From positions 124,001-188,000 of the forward strand of contig NZ_LHVK01000015.1 in assembly GCF_001269905.1 (NCBI RefSeq): a stretch of DNA of 64,000 nt. Reading direction: 5' to 3'. A program made the translations under genes and the position numbers. Source of the DNA: Pseudomonas corrugata (lineage in GTDB: Bacteria > Pseudomonadota > Gammaproteobacteria > Pseudomonadales > Pseudomonadaceae). The notes under the pieces are model-generated. The model made no database searches. It was not told the DNA's origin and saw only the letters and a list, made by a program, of their open reading frames with translations. Of the stretch, positions 1 to 7,864 are shown in pieces; the stretch's first letter is position 1, and the number at the start of each line of letters is the position of its first letter.

Positions 1-563
1 TGGCATTTCTCGCTGCCGCCAGCTATCCCGACGACCCGCAGGCCCTTGATTTTCGCCACCTGGCCAACCACGGAACCCACGGCACCCGAGGCGGCGGCCA
101 CCACCAGGGTTTCCCCGGCCTTGGGTTGACCGATGTCCATCAATCCCATGTAGGCGGTCATGCCCGGCATGCCCAACACCCCCAAGGCCATCGACGGGCT
201 GGGCAACCCGGATGGAATGGGTATGACGTTGCGACCATCGCTGATGCTGTGGCTCTGCCACCCCGTGGCCCCCACTACCAGGTCGCCCTCGTGAAATTTC
301 GGGTGCTTCGAGCGCACTACGCGGCTGACAGCTCCGCCGGTCATCACTTCGTCGATTTCCACCGGCGCTGCGTAGGAAGGCGCGTCGCTCATCCGCCCAC
401 GCATGTAGGGATCCAGGGACAGGAACAATGTCTTGAGCAGCACCTGCCCGTCCGCCAGCTCTGGCAGAGTCACCTGTTCAATGCGGAAGTTCTCCGTGGT
501 GGGAGCGCCCTTGGGACGGGAAGCGAGGACGATGCGCTGGTTGGAGGTCGATGCTTGTGACAT
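1..563 (-). CDS. NADP-dependent oxidoreductase, MDR family (partial)
   Basis: This gene runs off the left edge of the window, so only about the first 187 residues are visible. The protein starts MSQASTSNQRIVLASRPKGA and resembles the YncB/CurA (curcumin or alkenal reductase, leukotriene B4 dehydrogenase-like) branch of the zinc-independent medium-chain reductases, which reduce alpha,beta-unsaturated carbonyls with NADPH. Supporting residues are the early 'SLDPYMRGRM' signature and the Rossmann glycine loop 'AASGAVGSVVGQ' near residue 160. The ATG at 563 is preceded by a good AGGAGA ribosome-binding site. A terminator and a REPIN separate it from ybaB, so it is probably transcribed independently. 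The exact substrate cannot be told from the sequence. Confidence 0.88.
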   Translation of the reverse strand, partial: MSQASTSNQRIVLASRPKGAPTTENFRIEQVTLPELADGQVLLKTLFLSLDPYMRGRMSDAPSYAAPVEIDEVMTGGAVSRVVRSKHPKFHEGDLVVGATGWQSHSISDGRNVIPIPSGLPSPSMALGVLGMPGMTAYMGLMDIGQPKAGETLVVAAASGAVGSVVGQVAKIKGLRVVGIAGGSEKC

Positions 564-642
564 GGAAACGTCTCCTTGATCGTTGAATGGGCACGTATAG
601 GGAGCAGACCATTGCCTGGGGGGTGGCGTTCGATGTTTATCG

Positions 643-730
643 CTGTGGGAGCAAGGCTTGCCCGCGATGGATTCAACGCGGTCTTTCAGGGGCCCCGGCG
701 CTTATCGCGAGCAAGCTTTGCTCCCACAAG
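643..730. repeat. REPIN (inverted pair of REP elements)
   Basis: Two copies of the palindromic REP core face each other: 'gtgggagcaaggcttgcccgcgat' and the reverse 'tcgcgagcaagctttgctcccac'. Together they form a large hairpin between the oxidoreductase gene and the ybaB terminator. The same family recurs throughout the window. Confidence 0.85.
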
Positions 731-760
731 GGTTCCGGCCATCACAGCCATGCACCAGAC

Positions 761-790
761 ACAAAAATGCCAGGCGCGATGCCTGGCATT
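761..790 (-). terminator. Rho-independent terminator after ybaB
   Basis: A perfect 10-bp stem (AATGCCAGGC / GCCTGGCATT) with a 5-nt loop is followed on the minus strand by TTTGTGT. It closes the dnaX-ybaB unit about 30 nt after the ybaB stop. Confidence 0.85.
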
Positions 791-821
791 GGGTGTAGCC
801 CATCCCGACCGGGATGGCGAA

Positions 822-1160
822 TCAGAACGGCAGTTTCATGCCCGGCGGCAGTTGCATGCCGGCGGTCATGCCGGACATCTTGTCCTGGCTGTTGGCTTCG
901 ATCTTGCGCACGGCGTCGTTGACGGCGGCGGCGAACAGGGCTTCGAGCATTTCCTTGTCATCTTCGCTCAGGCCTTCGACCACGCTCGGGTCAATGCTGA
1001 CGCGCTTGATGTCGTGGCGACCGGTCATGACCACGGTCACCATGTCGCCGCCGGACTTGCCGGTGACTTCGGCGTTGGCCAGCTCTTCCTGCATCTTGGC
1101 CATTTTTTCCTGCATCTGCTGCGCCTGCTTCATCAGGCCGGCCATGCCACCTTTCATCAT
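822..1160 (-). CDS. ybaB: YbaB/EbfC family nucleoid-associated protein
   Basis: Encodes 112 residues, the normal size for this family of small dimeric DNA-binding proteins that coat the nucleoid. The start is the ATG at 1160 ([12 protein letters not shown]) rather than the upstream in-frame GTG, because GAGGTG lies six bases before it. The protein has the family's N-terminal amphipathic helix rich in Gln, Met and Lys, the central '[12 protein letters not shown]' strand, and the C-terminal 'PPGMKLPF' tail. It follows dnaX in the same direction with about 64 nt between them, the conserved order in gammaproteobacteria. In P. aeruginosa recR follows ybaB directly; here a terminator and a REPIN follow instead. 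Confidence 0.95.
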   Translation of the reverse strand: MMKGGMAGLMKQAQQMQEKMAKMQEELANAEVTGKSGGDMVTVVMTGRHDIKRVSIDPSVVEGLSEDDKEMLEALFAAAVNDAVRKIEANSQDKMSGMTAGMQLPPGMKLPF

Positions 1161-1224
1161 GGGAATCACCTCGAAAGTACTTGGATAAACACCGCGCCCG
1201 GCCCTTTCGGCCCGGCGCCTTCAA

Positions 1225-3273
1225 TTATGAGCCCTGGGTGACCGGGGCTTCGACAGGTTCGATAGTATCGTGACGGACCACCGCGCCGAACTGTTGCATC
1301 ATCTGCTGGATGAACGGATCGCTGTGGATCGATTCCTCGGCCTCGCGCTGTCTGTCGGCACGACGCCGGGACGCGGCCTGGGCCGGGGTTTCCTGCTCAG
1401 GCTTGATCAGCTCGATGCTCAGCGTCAAGGTGCGCTGGTGATACTGGTTCAGTGCATCGTTGAGACGCCGCTGCTGGGTCGCGTTGAACAGGGCGCTGTG
1501 GGCCGGGTCCAGGTGCAGCAACCAGTGGTCGCCTTCCACCGCGATCAGCGTGCAGTTGGCGGCGATGCTACCGGTCATGCCGGTGATCGGCAATTTCGGG
1601 AACAGTTCCAGCCATTGCAGGGCCAGTCCGGTAGCCGGCATCGCCGCGGGCTCCGGCTCCGGCTCAGGTGCCGGCTCGGCGGCGTGCTCACTGGCCAGAT
1701 CGTCCAGGTAGCTATAGGCCGAGTCCATGTCAGGCTCGATGTAATCCTCATCCAGCGGAGGCTCGTCGTCCAGGTCCACGCCCGGCGTGGCCATATCAAC
1801 ATCGGCGACAGTCGGCTCGGGCATCGGTGCGGCGACCCACTCGGGCGCCTCCGGCACCACGCTGTCGGGCGTCGGCAGGGGCATCGGCGGCAGATCGGGC
1901 TGCTCGGCAACGGTTTCCAGTACAGGCTCGACGACAGGCTGCTGGACGATCTCGGGCTCGACCGGATCATTCCAGGGCAGATCGATAACGACTTCGGCGA
2001 CAGGCTCGGGAACAGGCTCAGGCTCGACGACAGGCGCCGGGGCCGCTTCCATGACCGGCGGCACCGCAGCCGGAGCAGAAGCCACTGCCGGCGCAGCAAC
2101 GGGCGCGGCAGCCACTGGCTTGGCGGAATCAGCTGTGGCCTGACTGATCCCCACTGGCTTTAGCGCCTGCCTCGGCGCGTCCGCCGTGTCGGCAGGCCGG
2201 AACGCCAGCATTCGCAGCAGCACCATCTCGAAGCCGCCGCGCGGATCCGGTGCCAGAGGCAGGTCACGACGACCGATCAGGCCCATCTGGTAATAGAACT
2301 GCACGTCTTCGGCGGGCAACGCCTGGGCCAGGGCCAGCACGCGATCACGGTCGCCGTGGCCATTGTCGACGCCGTCGGGCAAGGCCTGGGCGATGGCGAC
2401 ACGGTGCAATACATTGAGAATTTCCGACAGCACGCCGTTCCAGTCCGGCCCCTGTTCGGCCAGGTGGCGCACCGCTTCGAGCAACGCCTTCGCGTCGCCG
2501 TCGATCAGGGCATGCAACACGTCATAGACCTGGCCGTGATCAAGGGTACCGAGCATGGCCCGCACATCGGCAGCCATGACCTTGCCTTCACCGAAGGCAA
2601 TGGCCTGGTCGGTCAGGCTCATGGCGTCACGCATCGAGCCGTCGGCAGCGCGGCCCAACAGCCACAGCGCATCGTCTTCGAACGGCACATTCTCGACGCC
2701 CAGCACGTGGGTCAAGTGCTCGACGACCCGTTCCGGTGTCATGTTCTTCAGGGAGAACTGCAGGCAGCGGGACAGAATCGTTGCAGGAAGCTTCTGTGGA
2801 TCGGTGGTGGCCAGGATGAACTTGACGTAGGGCGGCGGCTCCTCAAGCGTCTTGAGCAGCGCATTGAAAGAGTGGCTGGAGAGCATGTGCACTTCGTCGA
2901 TCAGGTAGACCTTGAAGCGCCCACGGCTCGGGGCGTACTGCACGTTGTCGAGCAGCTCGCGAGTGTCCTCGACCTTGGTGCGGCTGGCGGCGTCGATCTC
3001 GATCAGGTCGACAAAACGACCTTCGTCGATTTCCCGGCAGACCGAACATTCGCCGCAAGGCGTTGAAGTGATGCCGGTTTCACAATTCAGGCACTTGGCT
3101 ATGATCCGCGCGATGGTAGTCTTGCCCACGCCGCGGGTCCCGGTGAACAGGTAGGCGTGGTGCAGGCGCTGGCTGTCCAAGGCGTTGATCAGAGCCTTGA
3201 GCACATGGGTCTGGCCGACCATTTCGCGGAACGAGCGCGGACGCCATTTACGTGCAAGAACCTGATAACTCAT
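1225..3273 (-). CDS. dnaX: DNA polymerase III subunit gamma/tau
   Basis: Encodes 682 residues. The clamp-loader subunit uses ATP to load the beta sliding clamp and ties the polymerase cores to the helicase. The N-terminal AAA+ module is intact: Walker A 'GTRGVGKTT' near residue 45, the four-cysteine zinc motif 'CLNCETGITSTPCGECSVC' at about 64-82, Walker B 'LIDEVHML', and the SRC motif 'LSRCLQF'. The central part (about 380-560) is a low-complexity Pro/Ala/Glu linker, followed by the tau C-terminal domain that binds DnaE. The start is MSYQVLARKW; the upstream in-frame codon at 3288 is rejected on family length. I saw no A-AAA-AAG slippery heptamer of the E. coli type, so production of a short gamma form by frameshifting is not supported here. 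Confidence 0.97.
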   Translation of the reverse strand: MSYQVLARKWRPRSFREMVGQTHVLKALINALDSQRLHHAYLFTGTRGVGKTTIARIIAKCLNCETGITSTPCGECSVCREIDEGRFVDLIEIDAASRTKVEDTRELLDNVQYAPSRGRFKVYLIDEVHMLSSHSFNALLKTLEEPPPYVKFILATTDPQKLPATILSRCLQFSLKNMTPERVVEHLTHVLGVENVPFEDDALWLLGRAADGSMRDAMSLTDQAIAFGEGKVMAADVRAMLGTLDHGQVYDVLHALIDGDAKALLEAVRHLAEQGPDWNGVLSEILNVLHRVAIAQALPDGVDNGHGDRDRVLALAQALPAEDVQFYYQMGLIGRRDLPLAPDPRGGFEMVLLRMLAFRPADTADAPRQALKPVGISQATADSAKPVAAAPVAAPAVASAPAAVPPVMEAAPAPVVEPEPVPEPVAEVVIDLPWNDPVEPEIVQQPVVEPVLETVAEQPDLPPMPLPTPDSVVPEAPEWVAAPMPEPTVADVDMATPGVDLDDEPPLDEDYIEPDMDSAYSYLDDLASEHAAEPAPEPEPEPAAMPATGLALQWLELFPKLPITGMTGSIAANCTLIAVEGDHWLLHLDPAHSALFNATQQRRLNDALNQYHQRTLTLSIELIKPEQETPAQAASRRRADRQREAEESIHSDPFIQQMMQQFGAVVRHDTIEPVEAPVTQGS

Positions 3274-3416
3274 CGAAAACCATCGCAACGAAGGAACATA
3301 AGCGGCTAATGCTAGCGGAGCAGGGGCGAAATTGCATCCGGTGCACCGTTCTAATCTGACTAAGCTTGGATCAGGGACTCGGTTGTCGACACGTTTTTAG
3401 ACCGTCAGGAGAGCTT

Positions 3417-4184
3417 ATGCGCTTGGCCATGGGGGCTTTGCTGTTATTAGGGACAGAATGTTCCGCCGCCGAATTACCCTTGCGCTTTGCCGTGACCGAC
3501 GGCTGGGCCATGCCCATGGTGCAGATCGAACAGGGTCGCCCGACGCAGGGAATACTCCCTGACGTCATGAGCAGTCTGGCGACCCGGGTGGGCATGCCAG
3601 CCGAGTTTCACGTCCTGTCCCGGGCCCGGCTCGACGGCGCCATGGAACGCGACGAAGTCGACATACGCTGTTATGTCAGCCAGGATTGGGTGAAGGATAA
3701 AGGCGGTGATTACCTGTGGAGCGTGCCGCTGTTCTTCCAGCGCGACCTGCTGGTCGGTACGGCCAGTGCCCCGGCAAAGGTGGCACCGGCGACGCTGGGG
3801 CAGCAGTTCATAGGCACCGTGCTCGGTTATACCTACCCGACCTTGCAACCCCTGTTCGACAGTGGCCATCTGCGGCGCGACGATGCACGGAGTCAGGAAC
3901 AGGTGCTGGCAAAACTGCTTGCCGGCCGCTACCGCTACGGCGTGAGCAATCAATGGGCACTGGACTGGTTCAACCAACGACACACCGCTGACCGCCAACT
4001 GCAAGGGGTGACCATTCTCCAGGAACAGCAATTGGGCTGCTACCTGCGCAATGATCCGAAAATCCCGGTACAGCGTATTCTGCGCACCTTGCAGGACATG
4101 AAGGCATCAGGGGAAATCGACGCGATCATCCAGCTCTACACCGGCCGCAACGCGGCATCCGAAGCTGAAGCCGGCTCCCCCTGA
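3417..4184 (+). CDS. Periplasmic substrate-binding protein (SBP_bac_3-like)
   Basis: Encodes 255 residues with a signal peptide (MRLAMGALLLLGTECSAAE) and the two-lobe fold of extracellular solute-binding proteins of the amino-acid type. The ATG at 3417 is chosen over the TTG at 3366 because AGGAGA sits just upstream and the result begins exactly at a signal peptide. No permease or ATPase gene is adjacent, so this is an orphan binding protein. It could serve a distant transporter or feed a periplasmic sensor. The next gene, a PAS-GGDEF-EAL protein, is convergent and their 3' ends overlap by 49 bp. The ligand is unknown. Confidence 0.8.
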   Translation: MRLAMGALLLLGTECSAAELPLRFAVTDGWAMPMVQIEQGRPTQGILPDVMSSLATRVGMPAEFHVLSRARLDGAMERDEVDIRCYVSQDWVKDKGGDYLWSVPLFFQRDLLVGTASAPAKVAPATLGQQFIGTVLGYTYPTLQPLFDSGHLRRDDARSQEQVLAKLLAGRYRYGVSNQWALDWFNQRHTADRQLQGVTILQEQQLGCYLRNDPKIPVQRILRTLQDMKASGEIDAIIQLYTGRNAASEAEAGSP

Positions 4185-5890
4185 ATGCCCGGACGCTGCT
4201 GCCATTGCGGCGGCGGAACAAACCTCGCCACCCAACCCGGTATCTGCTCCGGTGGCATGGGCCGGGCGATGAAGTAACCCTGGGCGACTTCACAACCCAG
4301 GCGCAGCAGCAATTGCCCATGCTCGAGGCTGTCCAGCCCCTCGGCGACGACTTCGCGATCGAACGCCTGGGCCAGACCGATCACAGCCTTGGTCAAGGCC
4401 AGGTCATCCCGGTTCACAAGAATGTCGCGGATGAAGGTCTTATCGATCTTGATGGTCTGGGTACGCAAATGCTTGAGGTCATTGAGAGAGCAGTAGCCCG
4501 TCCCGAAGCCGCCCAGGGAGAACCCTACCCCCAAGGCCTGGCAAGCCTGCAGGCAAGTGCTGACATGCTGGAGATTTTCCACCGCGACGGATTCGACGAT
4601 TTGCAGGTCAAGCATCCGCGGCGCCACGTCCGAGTGCCGCCCCAGCATCTGCTGCAGCCGCTCGACAAAGTCCGCCCGCTGGAAATGCCGCGCCGAGATG
4701 TTGATGCTCACCGGCCACCCCGGTCCCGCTTGCTGCCAAAGCTGCAACTGGGTCATGACCTGCTCCATGACCCACTCGCCGATCTCGACGATCAGGTCGG
4801 TCTCCTCCGCCAGCGGCAGGAACTCCCGGGGCGGCACCAGGCCACGTTGCGGGTGCTTCCAACGCAGCAAGGCCTCAAGCCCCACCACGGCACCGCTGCG
4901 CATGTTGACCTTGGGCTGGAAATGCAGCCGCAGCTCCTGGGCGGCCAATGCCTGCCGAACCCGCTCGACGGTCTGGTAGGTGGCCCGCACCTCCTTGTCC
5001 CTGGATACATCGAACAGATGGAAGCGGTTGCGACCGCTCTGCTTGGCCATGTACATAGCCTGATCGGCATGGCGCAGCAACGTCTCGGCGTTTTCGTTGT
5101 CCCAAGGGAATAACGTGACGCCGATACTTGCGAAAACCTTGATGCTTTTTCCGTCAATGGCATAGGGCGTGGACACGGCAACCAGCACCCGGTTCAAAGC
5201 CCCATGCAACTCATCCATCCCAGGCACGTGACGCAACACCAGCACGAATTCGTCCCCCGCCAGCCGCGCAACCACATCTTCGCCTCGCACGATGCTGCGC
5301 AATCGCCTAGCGACCTCGATCAGCAGTTGATCGCCACTGGCATGGCCGTGACCGTCATTGACCGCCTTGAAGCCATCGAGGTCGAGCATACAGACCGCCA
5401 GGGGGAAGTTTTCCGACTGGGAAAACGCCAGGGCCTGGTCCAGCAGTTCAGACAAGTAGGTGCGATTTGGCAGCCCGGTCAGCACGTCGTGCCCGACTCG
5501 CCATTGCAGGGAGTGCAATTGTCGACGCTTGTCGCTGACGTCGAAACGAATCGCCAGGTAGCGCTCGACCTGCCCCGTCGCGTCGTCGATCACCGGTACC
5601 AGGGTGGTGTCGACCCAATGCAACGTACCGTCCTTGGCGCGGTTACAGATATCTCCCTTCCAGACCTGTCCCAACGAGATGGTGTGCCACATGTCACTGA
5701 AGAACTCGCCTGGGTGATGACCGGAATTGAGCAGGCGATGGTTCGCCCCCAGCAGTTCATCGCGCCGGTAGCCGAAGAGGCTACAGAACTGGTCGTTGAC
5801 GTAAGTGATACGCCCGCTCGCATCGGTTTCGGAAAAAATCGCGGCGGCGTCAACGGCTCTGCGGTACTTCTTATCCATCGAAGCAGTCAT
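4136..5890 (-). CDS. PAS-GGDEF-EAL protein with a degenerate EAL site
   Basis: Encodes 584 residues without membrane segments. A PAS domain with PAC extension (about 10-125) is followed by GGDEF (about 130-295) and EAL (about 305-560). In the GGDEF half the signature reads AGDEF, and the product-inhibition site RGED lies five residues before it; AGDEF enzymes are often still active. In the EAL half, EALLR, the NISAR asparagine, the lysine in KIDKTF and the glutamate in VAEG are kept. However, the metal-binding residues are changed: 'LEITES' reads LQIVES, and 'DDFGTG' reads GGFGTG (bases near 4510). Loss of these metal ligands argues against phosphodiesterase activity, so the likely role is cyclic-di-GMP synthesis or binding. 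The start could also be MDKKYRR at 5878; neither site has a strong ribosome-binding site. Confidence 0.85.
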   Translation of the reverse strand: MTASMDKKYRRAVDAAAIFSETDASGRITYVNDQFCSLFGYRRDELLGANHRLLNSGHHPGEFFSDMWHTISLGQVWKGDICNRAKDGTLHWVDTTLVPVIDDATGQVERYLAIRFDVSDKRRQLHSLQWRVGHDVLTGLPNRTYLSELLDQALAFSQSENFPLAVCMLDLDGFKAVNDGHGHASGDQLLIEVARRLRSIVRGEDVVARLAGDEFVLVLRHVPGMDELHGALNRVLVAVSTPYAIDGKSIKVFASIGVTLFPWDNENAETLLRHADQAMYMAKQSGRNRFHLFDVSRDKEVRATYQTVERVRQALAAQELRLHFQPKVNMRSGAVVGLEALLRWKHPQRGLVPPREFLPLAEETDLIVEIGEWVMEQVMTQLQLWQQAGPGWPVSINISARHFQRADFVERLQQMLGRHSDVAPRMLDLQIVESVAVENLQHVSTCLQACQALGVGFSLGGFGTGYCSLNDLKHLRTQTIKIDKTFIRDILVNRDDLALTKAVIGLAQAFDREVVAEGLDSLEHGQLLLRLGCEVAQGYFIARPMPPEQIPGWVARFVPPPQWQQRPGIQGEPASASDAALRPV

Positions 5891-6216
5891 CCATGAGTCA
5901 GGCTCATTTGTCGCACGCGGTTGCACCGCCTTCGGACAGGCGAAAATCAACTAGGCTCAAACACCTTGAGAAAAGCGGGAGCACGGCGTCGCCGGTGCCA
6001 CCTGAAAGTCCAGAACGCCTGCCCGGCGCGACGACAATGAGCGCGCGGCCCATTTCTTTTTGCGCATTCCGGCATCTGAAGCAGGTCACCAAATGCCCGT
6101 CCCAAACGATGATTCTACGAAACGCATCACATTTTGCAAAGCAAGGTGATGGATTGCGCGGTTGCCTAATGCGAAAATCTATCGTTAAGTTCTTGATTCT
6201 AAATGGGAATTGAGCG
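5891..6216. other. Intergenic region, no gene seen
   Basis: About 325 bp between the start of the GGDEF-EAL gene and the divergent XRE gene. It must hold both promoters. It has lower GC towards 6100-6216. I see no convincing ORF, repeat or RNA fold. Confidence 0.5.
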
Positions 6217-6531
6217 ATGCAAATTTCAAGTTTGGGTGCAGCCATCAGACGCTACCGCAAAGTAGCGGGGCTGACTCAGGCTGAACTTGGCGAAAAAACC
6301 GGTTTTGACCCCAAAACCATCAGCCGCTTCGAAACCGGCATCTACATGCCCAGCATCGAAGCCCTGTTCCTGCTCGCCAACGTGTTGGACGTGCAACTGA
6401 AAGCCTTTTTCGCCGACATGAACGATGAAGACGAACAGCGCGCCTATCTGTTCGGAGTCATACACAAGGCCACGCCGAAGGACCTGGGCAAGCTGATCGC
6501 GGCGGTGGATCAGGCGCTGTCCAAGCCTTGA
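6217..6531 (+). CDS. XRE-family helix-turn-helix regulator
   Basis: A 104-residue single-domain protein. Residues about 6-62 form the classic HTH_3 fold, with 'RKVAGLTQAELGEKTGF' as the first helices and 'KTISRFETGIYMPSIEAL' as the recognition helix and following turn. The short C-terminal tail ends 'LGKLIAAVDQALSKP' and could mediate dimerisation. Proteins like this bind short palindromes and regulate neighbouring or phage-derived genes. No toxin or phage gene is nearby, so its targets are unknown. The ribosome-binding site is weak, and the gene lies in a locally less GC-rich patch. Confidence 0.85.
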   Translation: MQISSLGAAIRRYRKVAGLTQAELGEKTGFDPKTISRFETGIYMPSIEALFLLANVLDVQLKAFFADMNDEDEQRAYLFGVIHKATPKDLGKLIAAVDQALSKP

Positions 6532-6577
6532 GCCGGGCGTGATCGCTCCCCGGCTACCCGCACCTGACGCACACAAC

Positions 6578-6671
6578 CTGTGGCAGCAAAGCTTGCTCGC
6601 GATAACGGAATATCAGGCAACATCAATGCAAGCTGACCCACCGCCATCGCGAGCAAGCTTTGCTCCCACAA
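6578..6671. repeat. REPIN
   Basis: Inverted REP pair: 'gtggcagcaaagcttgctcgcgat' then 'atcgcgagcaagctttgctcccac'. It lies between the convergent XRE and Pr6Pr-family genes. Confidence 0.85.
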
Positions 6672-6724
6672 GGGATCGGTGGCGAACACTGGGTGTATGG
6701 GCATCCAGAAAAATAACCAGTCAA

Positions 6725-7378
6725 TCAGCGCCCGCCTTTCGCTCGATCCACCGCGACCAGCACCAGTGAAATCACCACGAACCCCACCAACACCAACACC
6801 GCATTAACCAGCACCTGTGAATAACCCAAGCTGTTCGCCTCGATGAACGGATAGGGGTAGAAGCCGATCATCTCGCCACGTATCAGGGCGTAAATGAAAT
6901 AGACCAGTGGATAGATCAGCCACGCCCATACATTGCTCCAGTGCAGGGTTCCCTTTGGCACACAGAACCACCAATAGATCATGAACAGCACCGGCATCAC
7001 GTCGTGCAACAGCTCATCAGCCACCCACTGCCAGCCTTGAGGATTCCACGTCTGGCGCAGGAGCAGGTTGTACGCCACCCCGACCAGCAAAATGGCAGCC
7101 GCCACCCCCGTCTGGGTCGAAGGCCGGAGAAAGAAACGTCGCAGCGCCGAGTCTCCTGTCGTCGCCGCGCAGGTCAGCACGATTGCCACCAGGACATTGG
7201 TCAGCACCGTGAAATAGCTGAAAAAGATCTCCACGCCACCCAACAGGCTCTTCTCGGCCTGCCAGCGCGAGGCCAGGACCAGGTAAAGCTGGAGAAGCAA
7301 TGCAAACCATCCCAGCGCCGCCGCGACCTTCACGGCGATTGCCCCCCTGCTTTGCGTCAACACCATGTCGTTGTTCAT
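6725..7378 (-). CDS. Pr6Pr family membrane protein
   Basis: A 217-residue integral membrane protein with about six hydrophobic helices: near residues 12-32, 47-68, 85-105, 128-143, 150-165 and 185-208. The conserved polar features match the Pr6Pr (FAR-17a/AIG1-like) family: the motif 'FFSYFTVLTNVL' at the second helix, 'LLHDVMPVLFMIYW', and 'YPLVYFIYALIRGE'. No enzymatic function is established for bacterial members. The start is the ATG at 7378, next to an upstream GTG. The gene is monocistronic and followed by a REPIN. Confidence 0.82.
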   Translation of the reverse strand: MNNDMVLTQSRGAIAVKVAAALGWFALLLQLYLVLASRWQAEKSLLGGVEIFFSYFTVLTNVLVAIVLTCAATTGDSALRRFFLRPSTQTGVAAAILLVGVAYNLLLRQTWNPQGWQWVADELLHDVMPVLFMIYWWFCVPKGTLHWSNVWAWLIYPLVYFIYALIRGEMIGFYPYPFIEANSLGYSQVLVNAVLVLVGFVVISLVLVAVDRAKGGR

Positions 7379-7570
7379 CACGCCGCCCTCTGGCCGGTTA
7401 CACGAACCCTAGAAAGGCACAACGTGAAATTCTACTGTCAGAAATGACAGTGCCGATCAACGGTAATAGAGCAGACAGCAGAAGGCATCGACCGAATTCG
7501 ATCAGAACAAGAGAAATAAGGGACAATCTGACAAACCTTGCGAATGAAGGCCTGGGGCGTTATGGAGGCA

Positions 7571-7671
7571 ACCCCACCAGCCACACCCCGGCACACAATG
7601 TTCCCGCTGTGGCTGCTTCCTTCCGGATCTGACCAGGTTCACGGGTAATCGTTGCGGGGGGACCGATGGGG
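7571..7671 (-). ncRNA. ffs: 4.5S RNA of the signal recognition particle
   Basis: Read on the minus strand, this shows the highly conserved SRP domain IV: 'ACCTGGTCAGATCCGGAAG' running into GAAGCAGCC (about 7609-7638), where the Ffh protein binds. The ends pair to form the long hairpin: 5' GGTGACCCC near 7672 with 3' GGTGGGGTT near 7570. Its length is about 100 nt, the bacterial small SRP class. It sits between the dnaX region and the ligA region, as in P. aeruginosa. The exact ends are estimated from base pairing. Confidence 0.95.
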
Positions 7672-7708
7672 TCACCATAACGACGCCCGCCTGACGGCGA
7701 GCCGCGCC

Positions 7709-7736
7709 ATTGTACCTATCTGACGGGAAGTTACAA
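7709..7736 (-). promoter_or_regulatory. Sigma-70 promoter of ffs
   Basis: On the minus strand, TTGTAA (7736-7731) and TACAAT (7714-7709) are separated by 16 bp. Transcription would start about 30 nt before the mature 5' end, which fits 5' processing of the precursor by RNase P. The remaining bases between here and the peptidase gene show nothing else. Confidence 0.7.
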
Positions 7737-7864
7737 CCGTTCGCACCGGATTAAAAAAGCGAAGATGTTCAAGCACTTGCTATGGGGGTGGAGATGATTT
7801 CTGCAGCACCCCGAAGAACCCTGTGGGTGAGCCAAGAGCACAGCCATCCCGCCAAACCCCATCG

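Noticed and set aside
1225-3273. Programmed -1 frameshift in dnaX to make gamma
   Set aside because: No A-AAA-AAG slippery site with downstream hairpin was seen in the gene.
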